Below are positions 1-8,390 of a DNA stretch of 64,000 nt, piece by piece. Under the pieces are notes generated by a model. The model was not told where the DNA came from, ran no database searches, and saw only the letters and a program-made list of their open reading frames with translations. The stretch's first letter is position 1. Every line of letters begins with the position of its first letter. This DNA comes from JAUIAI01 sp045106815 (GTDB lineage: Bacteria; Pseudomonadota; Gammaproteobacteria; Burkholderiales; Burkholderiaceae_E). Location of the stretch: positions 7,644 through 71,643 of the forward strand of contig JBGCFG010000082.1 of NCBI GenBank assembly GCA_045106815.1. Reading direction: 5' to 3'. Both the position numbers and the translations under genes were made by a program.

Positions 1-799
1 TGACCAGCGCAGCGCTTTGGTCGATGTAGGCGTTGGCGTTCATGAGGCGGGTATACGGGAAGCCGATCATGGGGTTGTCTGGGCCTACGGTGGCAATCTG
101 GCTGGCGGTGTAGCCGTCGCGCCTGTCGGCCAGTGGGTTGTTGGCGGCTACCTGGGCGAAGCCGGCGAGTAGTTCGCCTATGGCTTGCTGGTGCTGCTCT
201 ATGGTGTGACCTTTGTGGTGGCGGATGGCTGCTTCTATTAGCGGGTAGGCATAGATGGCGCCGCGCATGCCGTGGCGGTCTTCCAGGTCTGACCAACCGC
301 GTTTGTCTACGCCCCATGAGGTTGGTTTTGTGGTGTGGGTTTGTTTCCAGTCCAGGGTGAGTTTGGCGCGGCGGGCGGCTTTTTGGGTGGCCAGGGCTTC
401 GCCGCCAGCTATTAGGGCCGCGCCTACTTCGCCTGCGCGTATTTGTTCGCTCAAACGATTCACGCACCACTGGGGCATATTGCCGCCAGGCTCTGTGTAG
501 ATGTGGCGGCGGACGGCGGGGGCATTTAATCTTGTGGCGAGGCTCTTGGGGGCGTTGTCGTCGTCGCCGAAGGGGCTGGCAAAGCGCCAGCTGGTATGCG
601 AGAAAGATCGGATGACGACGATGGTGTCGAGCGCGTCGGTCAGTTGCTTTGCCGGGCCGGCGTCGTTGAGGGCTTGCTTGGCTACGTCGGCAATGAGTTC
701 GCCTGGGCCGCGGGCGATTGCGGGGTCTGGTTCGCGCTGGGTGATTTGGGCGCAGCCGACCAATACGGGGGTGTTGTCTGGGATGTTGAGGTCATTCAT
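1..799 (-). CDS. Thiolase-like acetyl-CoA acetyltransferase, partial (3' end off-window)
   Basis: The first 266 codons of a leftward gene; the 3' end lies beyond base 1. It starts at ATG 799, with an AGGAG element at 811-815. The N-terminus (PVLVGCAQITQRE) and the stretches GGNMPQWCVNRL, AALIAGGEAL and DNPMIGFPYTRLMNAN resemble the acetyl-CoA acetyltransferase/SCP2-thiolase-like family that degrades or condenses acyl-CoAs. In this family GGN(M/S)PQ sits about where true thiolases carry the nucleophilic Cys, so activity as a classical thiolase is uncertain. The gene lies 21 bases after an alcohol dehydrogenase-like gene and probably ends the same transcript as the hut genes. Family assignment is fairly secure; substrate is unknown. 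Confidence 0.75.
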   Translation of the reverse strand, partial: MNDLNIPDNTPVLVGCAQITQREPDPAIARGPGELIADVAKQALNDAGPAKQLTDALDTIVVIRSFSHTSWRFASPFGDDDNAPKSLATRLNAPAVRRHIYTEPGGNMPQWCVNRLSEQIRAGEVGAALIAGGEALATQKAARRAKLTLDWKQTHTTKPTSWGVDKRGWSDLEDRHGMRGAIYAYPLIEAAIRHHKGHTIEQHQQAIGELLAGFAQVAANNPLADRRDGYTASQIATVGPDNPMIGFPYTRLMNANAYIDQSAALV

Positions 800-820
800 G
801 GGTTGGTCTGCTCCTTTGTT

Positions 821-1807
821 TTATTTGTTTTGCTCTAGCGTGATGACGACGTTGCCTTTTTTGCGGCCGGTGTCTACGTATCTGTGGGATTCAACTATTT
901 GGTCGAGCGGGTAGCTTCGGTCAATCACCGGTTTAAAGCGCCCTGCCTCGGCCAGGTCTGCTAGCAACCGCAAATCTTCTGCGGTACCGGTGGCCGGTGA
1001 GGCAATCACCTTCTGTTTACTTGTCAGCTTGATCCAGGGAATCTGCATCATATCGGGTAGCCCGCCCACCACCATGAGTAGGCGTCCATCGTCTTTTAGC
1101 AGGGCCCTGCTCTGCGAGTACGGTATGTTGCCTACTGTGTCCATCACGAGCTCATAGGTTTTGCCAGAGGCTAAGACATCTTGTTGGGTGTAGTCGGTGA
1201 CTTCGTCGGCGCCGAGTGATTTCGCGAGCTTTATGTTTGCTGTGCTGCACACGCCGGTGACATGCGCGCCAAAGTGTTTTGCGAGCTGTACTGCAGCTGA
1301 GCCTACGCAGCCTGACGCGCCATTGATGAGGATGGTTTCGCCTGGCTGCAGATTCCCTCTGTTTAAGAAACTCAATGCCGTGGTGCCACCAAACGACAAG
1401 GCGGCCGCTTCCGGGTAAGACAGGTTGGCGGACTTGTGCGCAATGGAGGCATCTTCGGCGATGCATTTGTATTCCGCGTGGCAGCCCATGGTGGTCTCGC
1501 TGAACGCAAAGACCGGGTCACCTACCTTGAAGCGCTTAACCTCTGCGCCAACAGCTTCAATCACGCCGGCGATTTCTGAGCCGAGGATGGGATGGCGAGG
1601 CTTGGTGATGCCGAACATGAGGCGGGTGGCCAGGCCGAAGCCCGCCGGCACGTTGAGGCTTCTTAGCCGCCAGTCTGCCGAGGTGACGGTGGTGGCGTGG
1701 GTTTTGATGAGAACTTCGTTGGGCTTGGGGGTGGGCTTATCAAGCTCAACAACATGCACCACTTCGGGCGGGCCGTAGGCGTGGTGGACGGCCGCTTTCA
1801 TCTTCAT
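821..1807 (-). CDS. NAD(P)-dependent medium-chain alcohol dehydrogenase / quinone oxidoreductase-like
   Basis: A 328-residue MDR-superfamily protein. The N-terminal GroES-like fold includes HPILGSEIAGVIEAVG and KVGDPVFAF. The Rossmann fold carries the dinucleotide-binding motif GASGCVGSAAVQLAKHFGA near residues 164-182. The usual structural-zinc Cys cluster is not visible, which fits the zinc-free quinone oxidoreductase-like branch. Such enzymes reduce quinones, enals or aldehydes with NADPH. It lies 13 bases after def and 21 bases before the thiolase-like gene, so it is probably in the same leftward transcript as hutI-hutH-hutU-def. No specific link to histidine catabolism is evident. Confidence 0.82.
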   Translation of the reverse strand: MKMKAAVHHAYGPPEVVHVVELDKPTPKPNEVLIKTHATTVTSADWRLRSLNVPAGFGLATRLMFGITKPRHPILGSEIAGVIEAVGAEVKRFKVGDPVFAFSETTMGCHAEYKCIAEDASIAHKSANLSYPEAAALSFGGTTALSFLNRGNLQPGETILINGASGCVGSAAVQLAKHFGAHVTGVCSTANIKLAKSLGADEVTDYTQQDVLASGKTYELVMDTVGNIPYSQSRALLKDDGRLLMVVGGLPDMMQIPWIKLTSKQKVIASPATGTAEDLRLLADLAEAGRFKPVIDRSYPLDQIVESHRYVDTGRKKGNVVITLEQNK

Positions 1808-1820
1808 TGGGCGCTGCTAG

Positions 1821-2396
1821 TTAACTGCCCCACTCCGCCACCAATTGCTCTACCGTTTTGGAGAAAGCTTCCTGCTTGAACTCAGCAAAGACATCCCAAC
1901 TGCTGAAGGTTTTGGGGTCTGTGACGCGGTGGGGGAACAAGAGGCCGTCGAGATGGTCGTACTCGTGCTGGAAGGTGCCGGCTGAGTAGCCTTTGACGTC
2001 GAAAGACTGGCGCTTGCCGTTTTCATCCAGGCCAGTCATCTTTACTTCCAGATGACGCTCTACATCACCGCGCAGGTTCGGCACTGAAAGGCAGCCTTCA
2101 TTGTTGATGAAGGTCTTGTTGGAGGTAAATTCAATCTCGGGGTTGATGAGGATGGTGAGCGGAATCTTGGGCTTGTAGGGGTAGCGCGGATTTTCGTTAA
2201 CTTCGACAACAAACAGCCGGTACGGGATACCCACTTGGTTGGCCGCAATGCCCGCGCCGTTACGGTCGCGCATGGTGTCGATTAGGTCGGTAATCCATCC
2301 CTGAACTTCTGGCGAACCGATAGCGTCTACGTCTACTTCTTTTGCTCGGCTCGCCAACACCGGGTGGCCAATCTCTAATACTTCTCTGACGGTCAT
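1821..2396 (-). CDS. def: Peptide deformylase family protein, in the hut operon
   Basis: A 191-residue metallo-deformylase. All three family motifs are visible: GAGIAANQVG (motif 1), EGCLSVP with the metal-ligand Cys (motif 2), and QHEYDHLDG with the HExxH ligands and catalytic Glu (motif 3). Known family members remove formyl from the N-terminal Met of new proteins. The gene starts 3 bases after the hutU stop, so translation is probably coupled to it, and it is not next to fmt as housekeeping def genes often are. HutF makes N-formylglutamate, and the HutG deformylase needed next is absent from the window. This paralogue may therefore serve that step; that is inference. Motif 1 has Asn where Pro is common. 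Confidence 0.93.
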   Translation of the reverse strand: MTVREVLEIGHPVLASRAKEVDVDAIGSPEVQGWITDLIDTMRDRNGAGIAANQVGIPYRLFVVEVNENPRYPYKPKIPLTILINPEIEFTSNKTFINNEGCLSVPNLRGDVERHLEVKMTGLDENGKRQSFDVKGYSAGTFQHEYDHLDGLLFPHRVTDPKTFSSWDVFAEFKQEAFSKTVEQLVAEWGS

Positions 2397-2399
2397 TGC

Positions 2400-4112
2400 T
2401 TACCCCAAAATACCTGGCAGGTTTAACTGATTGTCTTTGGCGCACTGTATCGCGTCTTCATAGCCGGCATCGGCATGGCGCATGACACCACTGGCGGGGT
2501 CATTCCAGAGCACGCGCTCGATGCGGCGCGCGGCATCATCAGTGCCGTCGCAGCAAATCACCATGCCGCTGTGCTGCGAGAACCCCATGCCAACGCCGCC
2601 GCCGTGGTGGAGCGACACCCAGGTAGCGCCGGACGCGCAATTGAGTAGTGCATTTAGGAGGGGCCAGTCTGATACGGCGTCTGAGCCGTCGCGCATGGAT
2701 TCGGTTTCGCGATTGGGCGAGGCGACCGAGCCGGAGTCTAGGTGGTCACGGCCGATGACCACCGGCGCTGACAACTCGCCCGTGCGTACCATGTCATTAA
2801 ACGCGAGACCGAGCTTGTGACGCTGGCCCAGACCCACCCAGCAAATACGGGCGGGCAACCCTTGAAACGAAATACGGTCGCGAGCCATGTCGAGCCAGTT
2901 GTGCAGGTGTTTGTCATCGGCGATGACTTCTTTGACCTTAGCGTCTGTCCTGTAGATGTCTTCTGGGTCACCTGACAAGGCAACCCATCTGAACGGCCCT
3001 ACCCCGCGGCAGAACAGCGGACGAATGTAGGCTGGCACGAAGCCCGGGAAAGCAAACGCATTGGTCAGCCCTTCTTCTTTTGCGACCTGGCGAATGTTGT
3101 TGCCATAGTCGAGTGTGGGGATACCTTGCTCGTGGAAGGCGACCATAGCCGCCACGTGTGTTTTCATGGAGGCGCGCGCAGCGGCTTCGACAGCTTTGGG
3201 GTTTGAGTTACGTTGCTCTTGCCATTGCGCCACCGTCCAGCCCTGCGGCAGGTAGCCGTTGATGGGGTCATGCGCGGAGGTTTGGTCGGTGACCATGTCT
3301 GGACGAATACCTCGGCGTACGAGTTCGGGCACGACGTCGGCCGCATTGCCGAGCAGGCCGACTGACTTGGCTTCGCCTGCTTGAGTCCAGCGCTCAATCA
3401 TCGCGAGGGCTTCATCTAGTGAGTCGGTTTTTTCATCGACGTATTTTGTGCGTAGGCGAAAGTCTATGCGGGTGGGGTCGCACTCCACGACCAGGCAACA
3501 CGCGCCAGCCATCACGGCGGCCAACGGTTGTGCGCCACCCATGCCGCCCAGGCCTGCAGTGAGAATCCATTTGCCTTTGAGGTTGCCGCCGTAGTGTTGC
3601 CGGCCGGCCTCGACGAAGGTTTCGTAAGTGCCTTGCACGATGCCCTGCGAGCCAATATAGATCCATGAGCCGGCCGTCATCTGGCCATACATCGCCAGGC
3701 CCTTGCGGTCCAGTTCATTGAAGTGATCCCAGTTGGCCCAGTGCGGCACGAGGTTGGAGTTGGCAATGAGCACGCGCGGCGCCTCGGCGTGGGTGCGGAA
3801 CACGCCCACTGGTTTGCCGGATTGCACCATGAGGGTTTCATCGGCTTCCAGCGTTTTGAGTGTAGCGATGATTTGGTCATAGTCTGCCCAGCTACGGGCG
3901 GCACGGCCAATGCCGCCGTACACCACCAGCTCTTGCGGGTTCTCGGCCACATCGGGGTGCAGGTTGTTCATCAGCATGCGCATGGGCGCTTCGGTGAGCC
4001 ATGACTTGGCGGTGATGCTTGAACCGGTGGGTGCCTTAATCACTCGCGCAGGGTCACGCCGGGCGGCCTGCACACTTGCGAAATCGAATTTGCTATCAGG
4101 CGCATTCATCAC
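2400..4112 (-). CDS. hutU: Urocanate hydratase
   Basis: Second enzyme of histidine degradation: urocanate + H2O to 4-imidazolone-5-propionate, with tightly bound NAD+ acting as electrophile. At 570 residues it has a typical length. NAD-binding motif GLGGMGGAQ is at residues 187-195, and the conserved stretch ARICWVGLGQRHKLG, containing the family's active-site-loop Cys, lies in the C-terminal half. Other family landmarks are GSQGIVQGTYETF and SLHHGGGVGMGFSQHSG. The start overlaps the hutH stop by four bases (ATGA at 4109-4112), and the stop is three bases before def. Cytoplasmic; no anomaly seen. Confidence 0.98.
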   Translation of the reverse strand: MMNAPDSKFDFASVQAARRDPARVIKAPTGSSITAKSWLTEAPMRMLMNNLHPDVAENPQELVVYGGIGRAARSWADYDQIIATLKTLEADETLMVQSGKPVGVFRTHAEAPRVLIANSNLVPHWANWDHFNELDRKGLAMYGQMTAGSWIYIGSQGIVQGTYETFVEAGRQHYGGNLKGKWILTAGLGGMGGAQPLAAVMAGACCLVVECDPTRIDFRLRTKYVDEKTDSLDEALAMIERWTQAGEAKSVGLLGNAADVVPELVRRGIRPDMVTDQTSAHDPINGYLPQGWTVAQWQEQRNSNPKAVEAAARASMKTHVAAMVAFHEQGIPTLDYGNNIRQVAKEEGLTNAFAFPGFVPAYIRPLFCRGVGPFRWVALSGDPEDIYRTDAKVKEVIADDKHLHNWLDMARDRISFQGLPARICWVGLGQRHKLGLAFNDMVRTGELSAPVVIGRDHLDSGSVASPNRETESMRDGSDAVSDWPLLNALLNCASGATWVSLHHGGGVGMGFSQHSGMVICCDGTDDAARRIERVLWNDPASGVMRHADAGYEDAIQCAKDNQLNLPGILG

Positions 4113-5653
4113 AGTTCTCCTAGGGTATTGAGCATTGTTGATTGGGCTGCGGTTGTGACTTCACCGCTGCTGACCAGCCTGGCGGCGACGGCCATGTCTG
4201 GTGCGAGTGTGCGGTCTTGTTCCAGCGATGGCACTTCCTGGCGAAGGCGTTTAATGACCTTGGTCAAAGGCTCACTTGTGACCAAGGGTGCGCGAAACTC
4301 GATACCGCGCGCCGCGCACAACAGTTCAACCCCCAGTATATGGCTGAGGTTTTGATTCATGCGCTCAAGCCGCCGCGCACCATGCGCCGCCATCGAGACA
4401 TGATCTTCCTGATTCGCACTGGTAGGCGTTGAATCTGTAGAGCAAGGGTTGGCCAGGTGCTTGTTCTCACTCATGAGGGCGGCGGTGGTGACTTCTGCAA
4501 TCATGAAGCCCGAGTTAAGACCTGGGTCCGGTGTGAGAAACGGCGGTAAGTCAAAAGACAGGGTTGGGTCCACCATGAGGGCGATGCGCCGCTGCGCAAT
4601 GGCGCCTGTCTCAGCAATGGCCAGCGCAATCTGATCTGCCGCAAACGCCACCGGCTCCGCATGGAAATTACCACCCGACAGGACCTGCTCGGTATCGGCA
4701 AACACCAGTGGATTATCCGTGACCGCGTTGGCTTCTATTTGCAGGGTTGACCCGGCCTGGCGCAGCAGGTCTAAGCAAGCACCCAGCACTTGTGGCTGAC
4801 AGCGGATGCAATACGGGTCCTGCACGCGGGTGTCGCCCTCGCGGTGGCTATCGCGAATGGCCGAGCCTGACATTAACGAACGGCTGGCATTGGCCACGTC
4901 AATCTGACCGCGATGGCCGCGCAACTCGTGAATGCCTGCTTGCAATGGCGCGGTCGAGCCCATGATGGCGTCGGTGGATAGCGAACCGGTGACGACAGCC
5001 GCCCGAGCATTGTCGAGCGCATCAAAAAGCGCCGCCAGTGCATACGCGGTTGAGAACTGGGTACCGTTGATAAGCGCCAAGCCTTCTTTGGCACCGAGAA
5101 CAATCGGTGCAATACCAGCGTGCTTTAGCGCCTTCCCGCCATCAACGACCTCACCATTCACGACGGCCTGCCCCTGGCCGATCATGAGCGCTGCCATATG
5201 CGCGAGGGGCGCGAGATCGCCCGACGCCCCGACCGAACCCTGCGCGGGGATGACCGGCATGAGGTCTGCTGCGAGCAAAGCCTGCAGGCTCTCAATGACC
5301 TGCCATCTCACGCCAGAGGCACCGCGCCCGAGCGAAAGCAGCTTGAGTGTCATCATCAAGCGCACCACTGGCGCTGGTGTGTGTTCACCCACGCCGCAGC
5401 AGTGCGACAGGATCAGGTTACGCTGTAGTGTTGCTGTGTCTTCAGTGGCGATCTTGACGCTCGCGAGTTTGCCAAAACCCGTGTTCACGCCATAGACCGG
5501 TTCATCGCGGGTGGTGACGGCCGCAATGACGGCCGCTGCCGCTTCCACTGCGGGTTTGGCCTGCGGGCTCAAGCGAGCGGCATGCGGTTGTGCATAGACC
5601 TGCGCCAACTGGTGCAAGCTCGCCTCGCCGGGGATGAGAACAATCGACTTCAT
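4109..5653 (-). CDS. hutH: Histidine ammonia-lyase
   Basis: First enzyme of histidine degradation: L-histidine to trans-urocanate and ammonia. It has 514 residues, as expected. The Ala143-Ser144-Gly145 triad, within GSVGASGDLAPLAH, forms the autocatalytic MIO electrophile. YGVNTGFGKL near the N-terminus supplies the conserved active-site Tyr, and QEDHVSMAAHGARR is the C-terminal family signature. The gene overlaps hutI upstream by four bases and hutU downstream by four bases, so the three are translationally coupled. It is expected to be under HutC control from the hutI/hutF promoter region. Confidence 0.98.
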   Translation of the reverse strand: MKSIVLIPGEASLHQLAQVYAQPHAARLSPQAKPAVEAAAAVIAAVTTRDEPVYGVNTGFGKLASVKIATEDTATLQRNLILSHCCGVGEHTPAPVVRLMMTLKLLSLGRGASGVRWQVIESLQALLAADLMPVIPAQGSVGASGDLAPLAHMAALMIGQGQAVVNGEVVDGGKALKHAGIAPIVLGAKEGLALINGTQFSTAYALAALFDALDNARAAVVTGSLSTDAIMGSTAPLQAGIHELRGHRGQIDVANASRSLMSGSAIRDSHREGDTRVQDPYCIRCQPQVLGACLDLLRQAGSTLQIEANAVTDNPLVFADTEQVLSGGNFHAEPVAFAADQIALAIAETGAIAQRRIALMVDPTLSFDLPPFLTPDPGLNSGFMIAEVTTAALMSENKHLANPCSTDSTPTSANQEDHVSMAAHGARRLERMNQNLSHILGVELLCAARGIEFRAPLVTSEPLTKVIKRLRQEVPSLEQDRTLAPDMAVAARLVSSGEVTTAAQSTMLNTLGEL

Positions 5654-6864
5654 AGCGCAGACCCAAAAATTCTTTCATGTAAGGGGTTAAAGCCAATTCG
5701 GTACGCAAGCTCTGAGGGGTGCTCAACATTCCACACCGCCAAATCAGCTCGATGGCCGGCGACCAGAACCCCGCAGTCACTGATGCCGAGCGCTTTGGCC
5801 GCATGGCGGGTGGCGCCGGTCAGCGCTTCTTCGGGTGTGAGCCGAAACAAGGTGCAAGCCATATTCATGGCCAGCAACAGGGATGCCATCGGTGACGAGC
5901 CGGGATTGCAGTCGGTTGCAATCGCGATGGGCACCTGGTGCGCTCTTAACTCGCTTACCGGCGGTAACTGGGTCTCGCGTAAGGTGTAGAACGCGCCTGG
6001 TAACAGCACAGCCACCGTGCCGGCTTTTGCCAGCGCGACAACCGTTTGTTCGTCAGCATATTCAAGGTGATCGGCTGACAGCGCACCAAAGGCCGCGGCC
6101 AGCTCGGCACCCTTTGAGTTTGAAAGCTGTTCGGCATGTAACTTGAGTGGTAAACCTAATGATTTTGCCTCTACAAACACTCGCTCAATTTGTTCCCGGC
6201 TGAAAGCAAAGCTCTCACAAAATCCGTCAACCGCATCGATCAAGCCTTCTGCATGACCCTGCCGCATAGCCGGCAGGCACACCTCGTCCAGATAGGCATC
6301 AGACCTGTCGTGATAATCCGGCGGAATCGCATGCGCCCCCAGATAGGAGGTGAGCACTCTGATGGGGCGAACCTGTTCAATGCGACGGGCCAAACGCAAC
6401 ATGCGAAGCTCAGTCTCGATGTTCAGCCCGTATCCAGACTTGATTTCAAGCGTTGTGACGCCTTCTGCGGTGAGCGCATCGACTCGCGTCAGCGCGCTGG
6501 CGAGCAGCGCTTCATCGCTCGCTTCACGCGTGGCTGTCACGGTTGCGTTGATCCCGCCACCGGCCCGCGCAATTTCTTCGTAGCTCGCGCCCTGCAACCT
6601 GAGGTCAAACTCACGCGCGCGGTTGCCGCCAAAGATTAAGTGGGTGTGGCAATCAACCAGGCCGGGGGTCAGCAGACGCCCACCCAGATCATGATGCGGC
6701 CACTCGGCCAGCTCGCCAGGCAGCGCTTTAAACGGCCCCACCCAAACGATTCTGCCGTTCGCGGTGGCAACGGCGCCATCTTCCAGCAAGCCGAAGGGCT
6801 CACCGATGCCGGACATCGTGGCCAGCCTGGCGTTGTGAAGGATTCTTGTCATGGGTGGTGTCAT
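5650..6864 (-). CDS. hutI: Imidazolonepropionase
   Basis: Third enzyme of histidine degradation: hydrolyses 4-imidazolone-5-propionate to N-formimidoyl-L-glutamate. A 404-residue amidohydrolase-superfamily metalloenzyme with the metal-binding DCHTHLIFGG motif after the first strand, the substrate-loop RAREFDLRLQG, KLHAEQLS for the metal-ligand His, and IATDCNPGSSPM for the catalytic Asp. ATG 6864 is used; an in-frame ATG at 6852 is possible, and neither has a strong Shine-Dalgarno. It is the first gene of the leftward hut transcript and is divergent from hutF across a short region holding a candidate HutC operator. Confidence 0.98.
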   Translation of the reverse strand: MTPPMTRILHNARLATMSGIGEPFGLLEDGAVATANGRIVWVGPFKALPGELAEWPHHDLGGRLLTPGLVDCHTHLIFGGNRAREFDLRLQGASYEEIARAGGGINATVTATREASDEALLASALTRVDALTAEGVTTLEIKSGYGLNIETELRMLRLARRIEQVRPIRVLTSYLGAHAIPPDYHDRSDAYLDEVCLPAMRQGHAEGLIDAVDGFCESFAFSREQIERVFVEAKSLGLPLKLHAEQLSNSKGAELAAAFGALSADHLEYADEQTVVALAKAGTVAVLLPGAFYTLRETQLPPVSELRAHQVPIAIATDCNPGSSPMASLLLAMNMACTLFRLTPEEALTGATRHAAKALGISDCGVLVAGHRADLAVWNVEHPSELAYRIGFNPLHERIFGSAL

Positions 6865-6880
6865 CTGCTCAACAATGCAA

Positions 6881-6911
6881 TACCGCTTTACCGCAATACC
6901 GGCTATACCGC
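6881..6911. repeat. Four phased TACCGC/G copies in the hutI-hutF promoter region
   Basis: TACCGC at 6881, 6889 and 6906 and TACCGG at 6897 lie 8, 8 and 9 bases apart between the divergent hutI and hutF genes. The array immediately precedes the candidate operator. It could be a binding array for a second regulator or a simple local duplication. Confidence 0.6.
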
Positions 6912-6939
6912 TTTATTAACTCGGGCTTAATGCTATTAT
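6912..6939 (+). promoter_or_regulatory. Candidate hutF promoter (extended -10)
   Basis: TGCTATTAT at 6931-6939 reads as an extended -10 (TGnTATTAT). A weak -35-like TTTATT at 6912-6917 sits 16 bases upstream of the -10 hexamer. The -10 overlaps the inverted repeat at 6935-6952, so a repressor bound there would block the promoter. No transcript data support it; the assignment is by eye. Confidence 0.45.
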
Positions 6940-6952
6940 GTCTGCACATAAT
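6935..6952. promoter_or_regulatory. Candidate HutC operator (perfect inverted repeat)
   Basis: ATTATGT-CTGC-ACATAAT is a perfect 7-base inverted repeat with a 4-base spacer. Its core GT-C-TG-C-AC is one base from the GT-N-TA-N-AC core recognised by the HutC subfamily of GntR repressors. It lies between the divergent hutI and hutF genes and overlaps the best hutF -10 hexamer. The repressor gene hutC is two genes away. In known systems urocanate releases HutC from its operators. Confidence 0.65.
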
Positions 6953-6989
6953 ATTTATGCCATCGCATCTTAATCCTGCCCAACCAAGC

Positions 6990-8390
6990 ATGTCAACGGA
7001 CAACCTCGCCCCTTCCCCGCCGACGGTTCTGTGGGCCCAAACCGCGCTAACCAGAGACGGCTGGGCCGATCGCGTCACCGTGCAGATATCAGACGACGGT
7101 TCAATTCAGTCGGTTGAAGCCAATACTGACCAGCCAGCCGGCGCGACGACATGCTCCCTGCTGCTGCCGGCCATCGCCAATGTCCATAGTCACGCATTTC
7201 AGCGCGCATTGGCGGGCCTGAGCGAGAGCCGTAAGTCAGCGACGCATGATTCATTCTGGACGTGGCGCGAGCATATGTACCGCTTCCTTGAACACCTGAG
7301 CCCGGACGATGTGGAGTCGATTGCCGCCTATGTGTTCATGGAGACGCTAGCCACCGGCTGCGCGGCTATTGGCGAGTTCCACTACCTGCATCATCAGCCG
7401 AATGGCACGCCTTATGGCGACATCGGTGAAATGTCAGTCAGAGTGGCGGCAGCCGCCGCGCAAAGTGGCATTGGTCTGACACTTTTGCCCGTGCTCTATG
7501 AACAAGGCGGTTGTGATGGTCGGGCGCCGGCTGGCGCGCAAGTGCGGTTTGCCAATGATCTTGAGCAATTTGCGCGATTGCATGAGTCAGCCTCACAGGC
7601 AGTGGCGGGTGTTTCATCAGATTGCCTCACGGGTGTCGCGCCGCATTCACTGCGCGCCGTGGCGGCCGATTCATTAACGCAAGTCCAGTTGGTTGCGCCC
7701 GATGCGCCCATTCACCTGCACATTGCCGAACAAACTGCCGAGGTTGACGAAGTATTGGCGCACACCGGCCAACGACCGGTTGAGTGGTTGCTTGACCATC
7801 ACAGCGTTGATGCGCGTTGGTGCCTGGTTCACGCGACGCAGACCACAACGGCAGAGACGAAACGTCTGGCCGCCTCCCAGGCTGTCGCCGGGTTGTGCCC
7901 GATTACCGAAGCGAATTTAGGTGATGGCATCTTCGACGGCTTAAACTACTTAGAGGCAGGCGGGCGCTTTGGGATTGGTTCTGACTCAAATGTCCGCATC
8001 TCAATGCCTGAAGAACTGCGGCTGCTTGAGTACTCGCAACGTCTGCGTGATCACACACGCTCCGTGCTCGCCAGCAAAACGCAATCAACGGGGCGCCTGC
8101 TCTATGAAGCATCGGCACTCGGCGGTGCCCAGGCCACCGGCCGTCATGCCGGCAGGATCGCGCCGGGCTATCTTGCCGATCTTGTCGCGCTGGATGCTGA
8201 CGCCATCGCGCTCACTGGCCTCACCGGCGACACGCTGCTCGATAGTTATCTGTTTGCCGGGTCAAAATCGCTCATCACCGATGTCTGGTCGGCCGGGCGC
8301 CATGTTGTTCAAGAGGGCCGGCATGTAAACGCAGATGCGATTACCGCTCGTTATCGAGCCACTCTCCGGAAATTGCGCGCGCTGCTATGA
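6990..8390 (+). CDS. hutF: Formimidoylglutamate deiminase
   Basis: Hydrolyses N-formimidoyl-L-glutamate to N-formyl-L-glutamate and ammonia, the branch that needs a later N-formylglutamate deformylase. A 466-residue amidohydrolase with metal-binding ANVHSHAFQRALAGL near the N-terminus, HLHIAEQTAEV for the second His pair, WCLVHATQ, and IGSDSNVRISMPEELRLLEY with the catalytic Asp. The reading frame is open further upstream, to 6846, but that would run through the promoter and operator. ATG 6990 places the family's usual first strand (VLWAQTALTRDGWADRV) near the N-terminus; ATG 6957 is the alternative. No clear Shine-Dalgarno precedes either. The stop overlaps the hutC start by four bases. Confidence 0.95.
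   Translation: MSTDNLAPSPPTVLWAQTALTRDGWADRVTVQISDDGSIQSVEANTDQPAGATTCSLLLPAIANVHSHAFQRALAGLSESRKSATHDSFWTWREHMYRFLEHLSPDDVESIAAYVFMETLATGCAAIGEFHYLHHQPNGTPYGDIGEMSVRVAAAAAQSGIGLTLLPVLYEQGGCDGRAPAGAQVRFANDLEQFARLHESASQAVAGVSSDCLTGVAPHSLRAVAADSLTQVQLVAPDAPIHLHIAEQTAEVDEVLAHTGQRPVEWLLDHHSVDARWCLVHATQTTTAETKRLAASQAVAGLCPITEANLGDGIFDGLNYLEAGGRFGIGSDSNVRISMPEELRLLEYSQRLRDHTRSVLASKTQSTGRLLYEASALGGAQATGRHAGRIAPGYLADLVALDADAIALTGLTGDTLLDSYLFAGSKSLITDVWSAGRHVVQEGRHVNADAITARYRATLRKLRALL

Noticed and set aside
4932..5495. Long rightward open frame (187 codons) opposite hutH
   Set aside because: It lies wholly inside hutH, whose MIO motif and length are intact, and its translation shows no family character. 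It is a high-GC antisense shadow.
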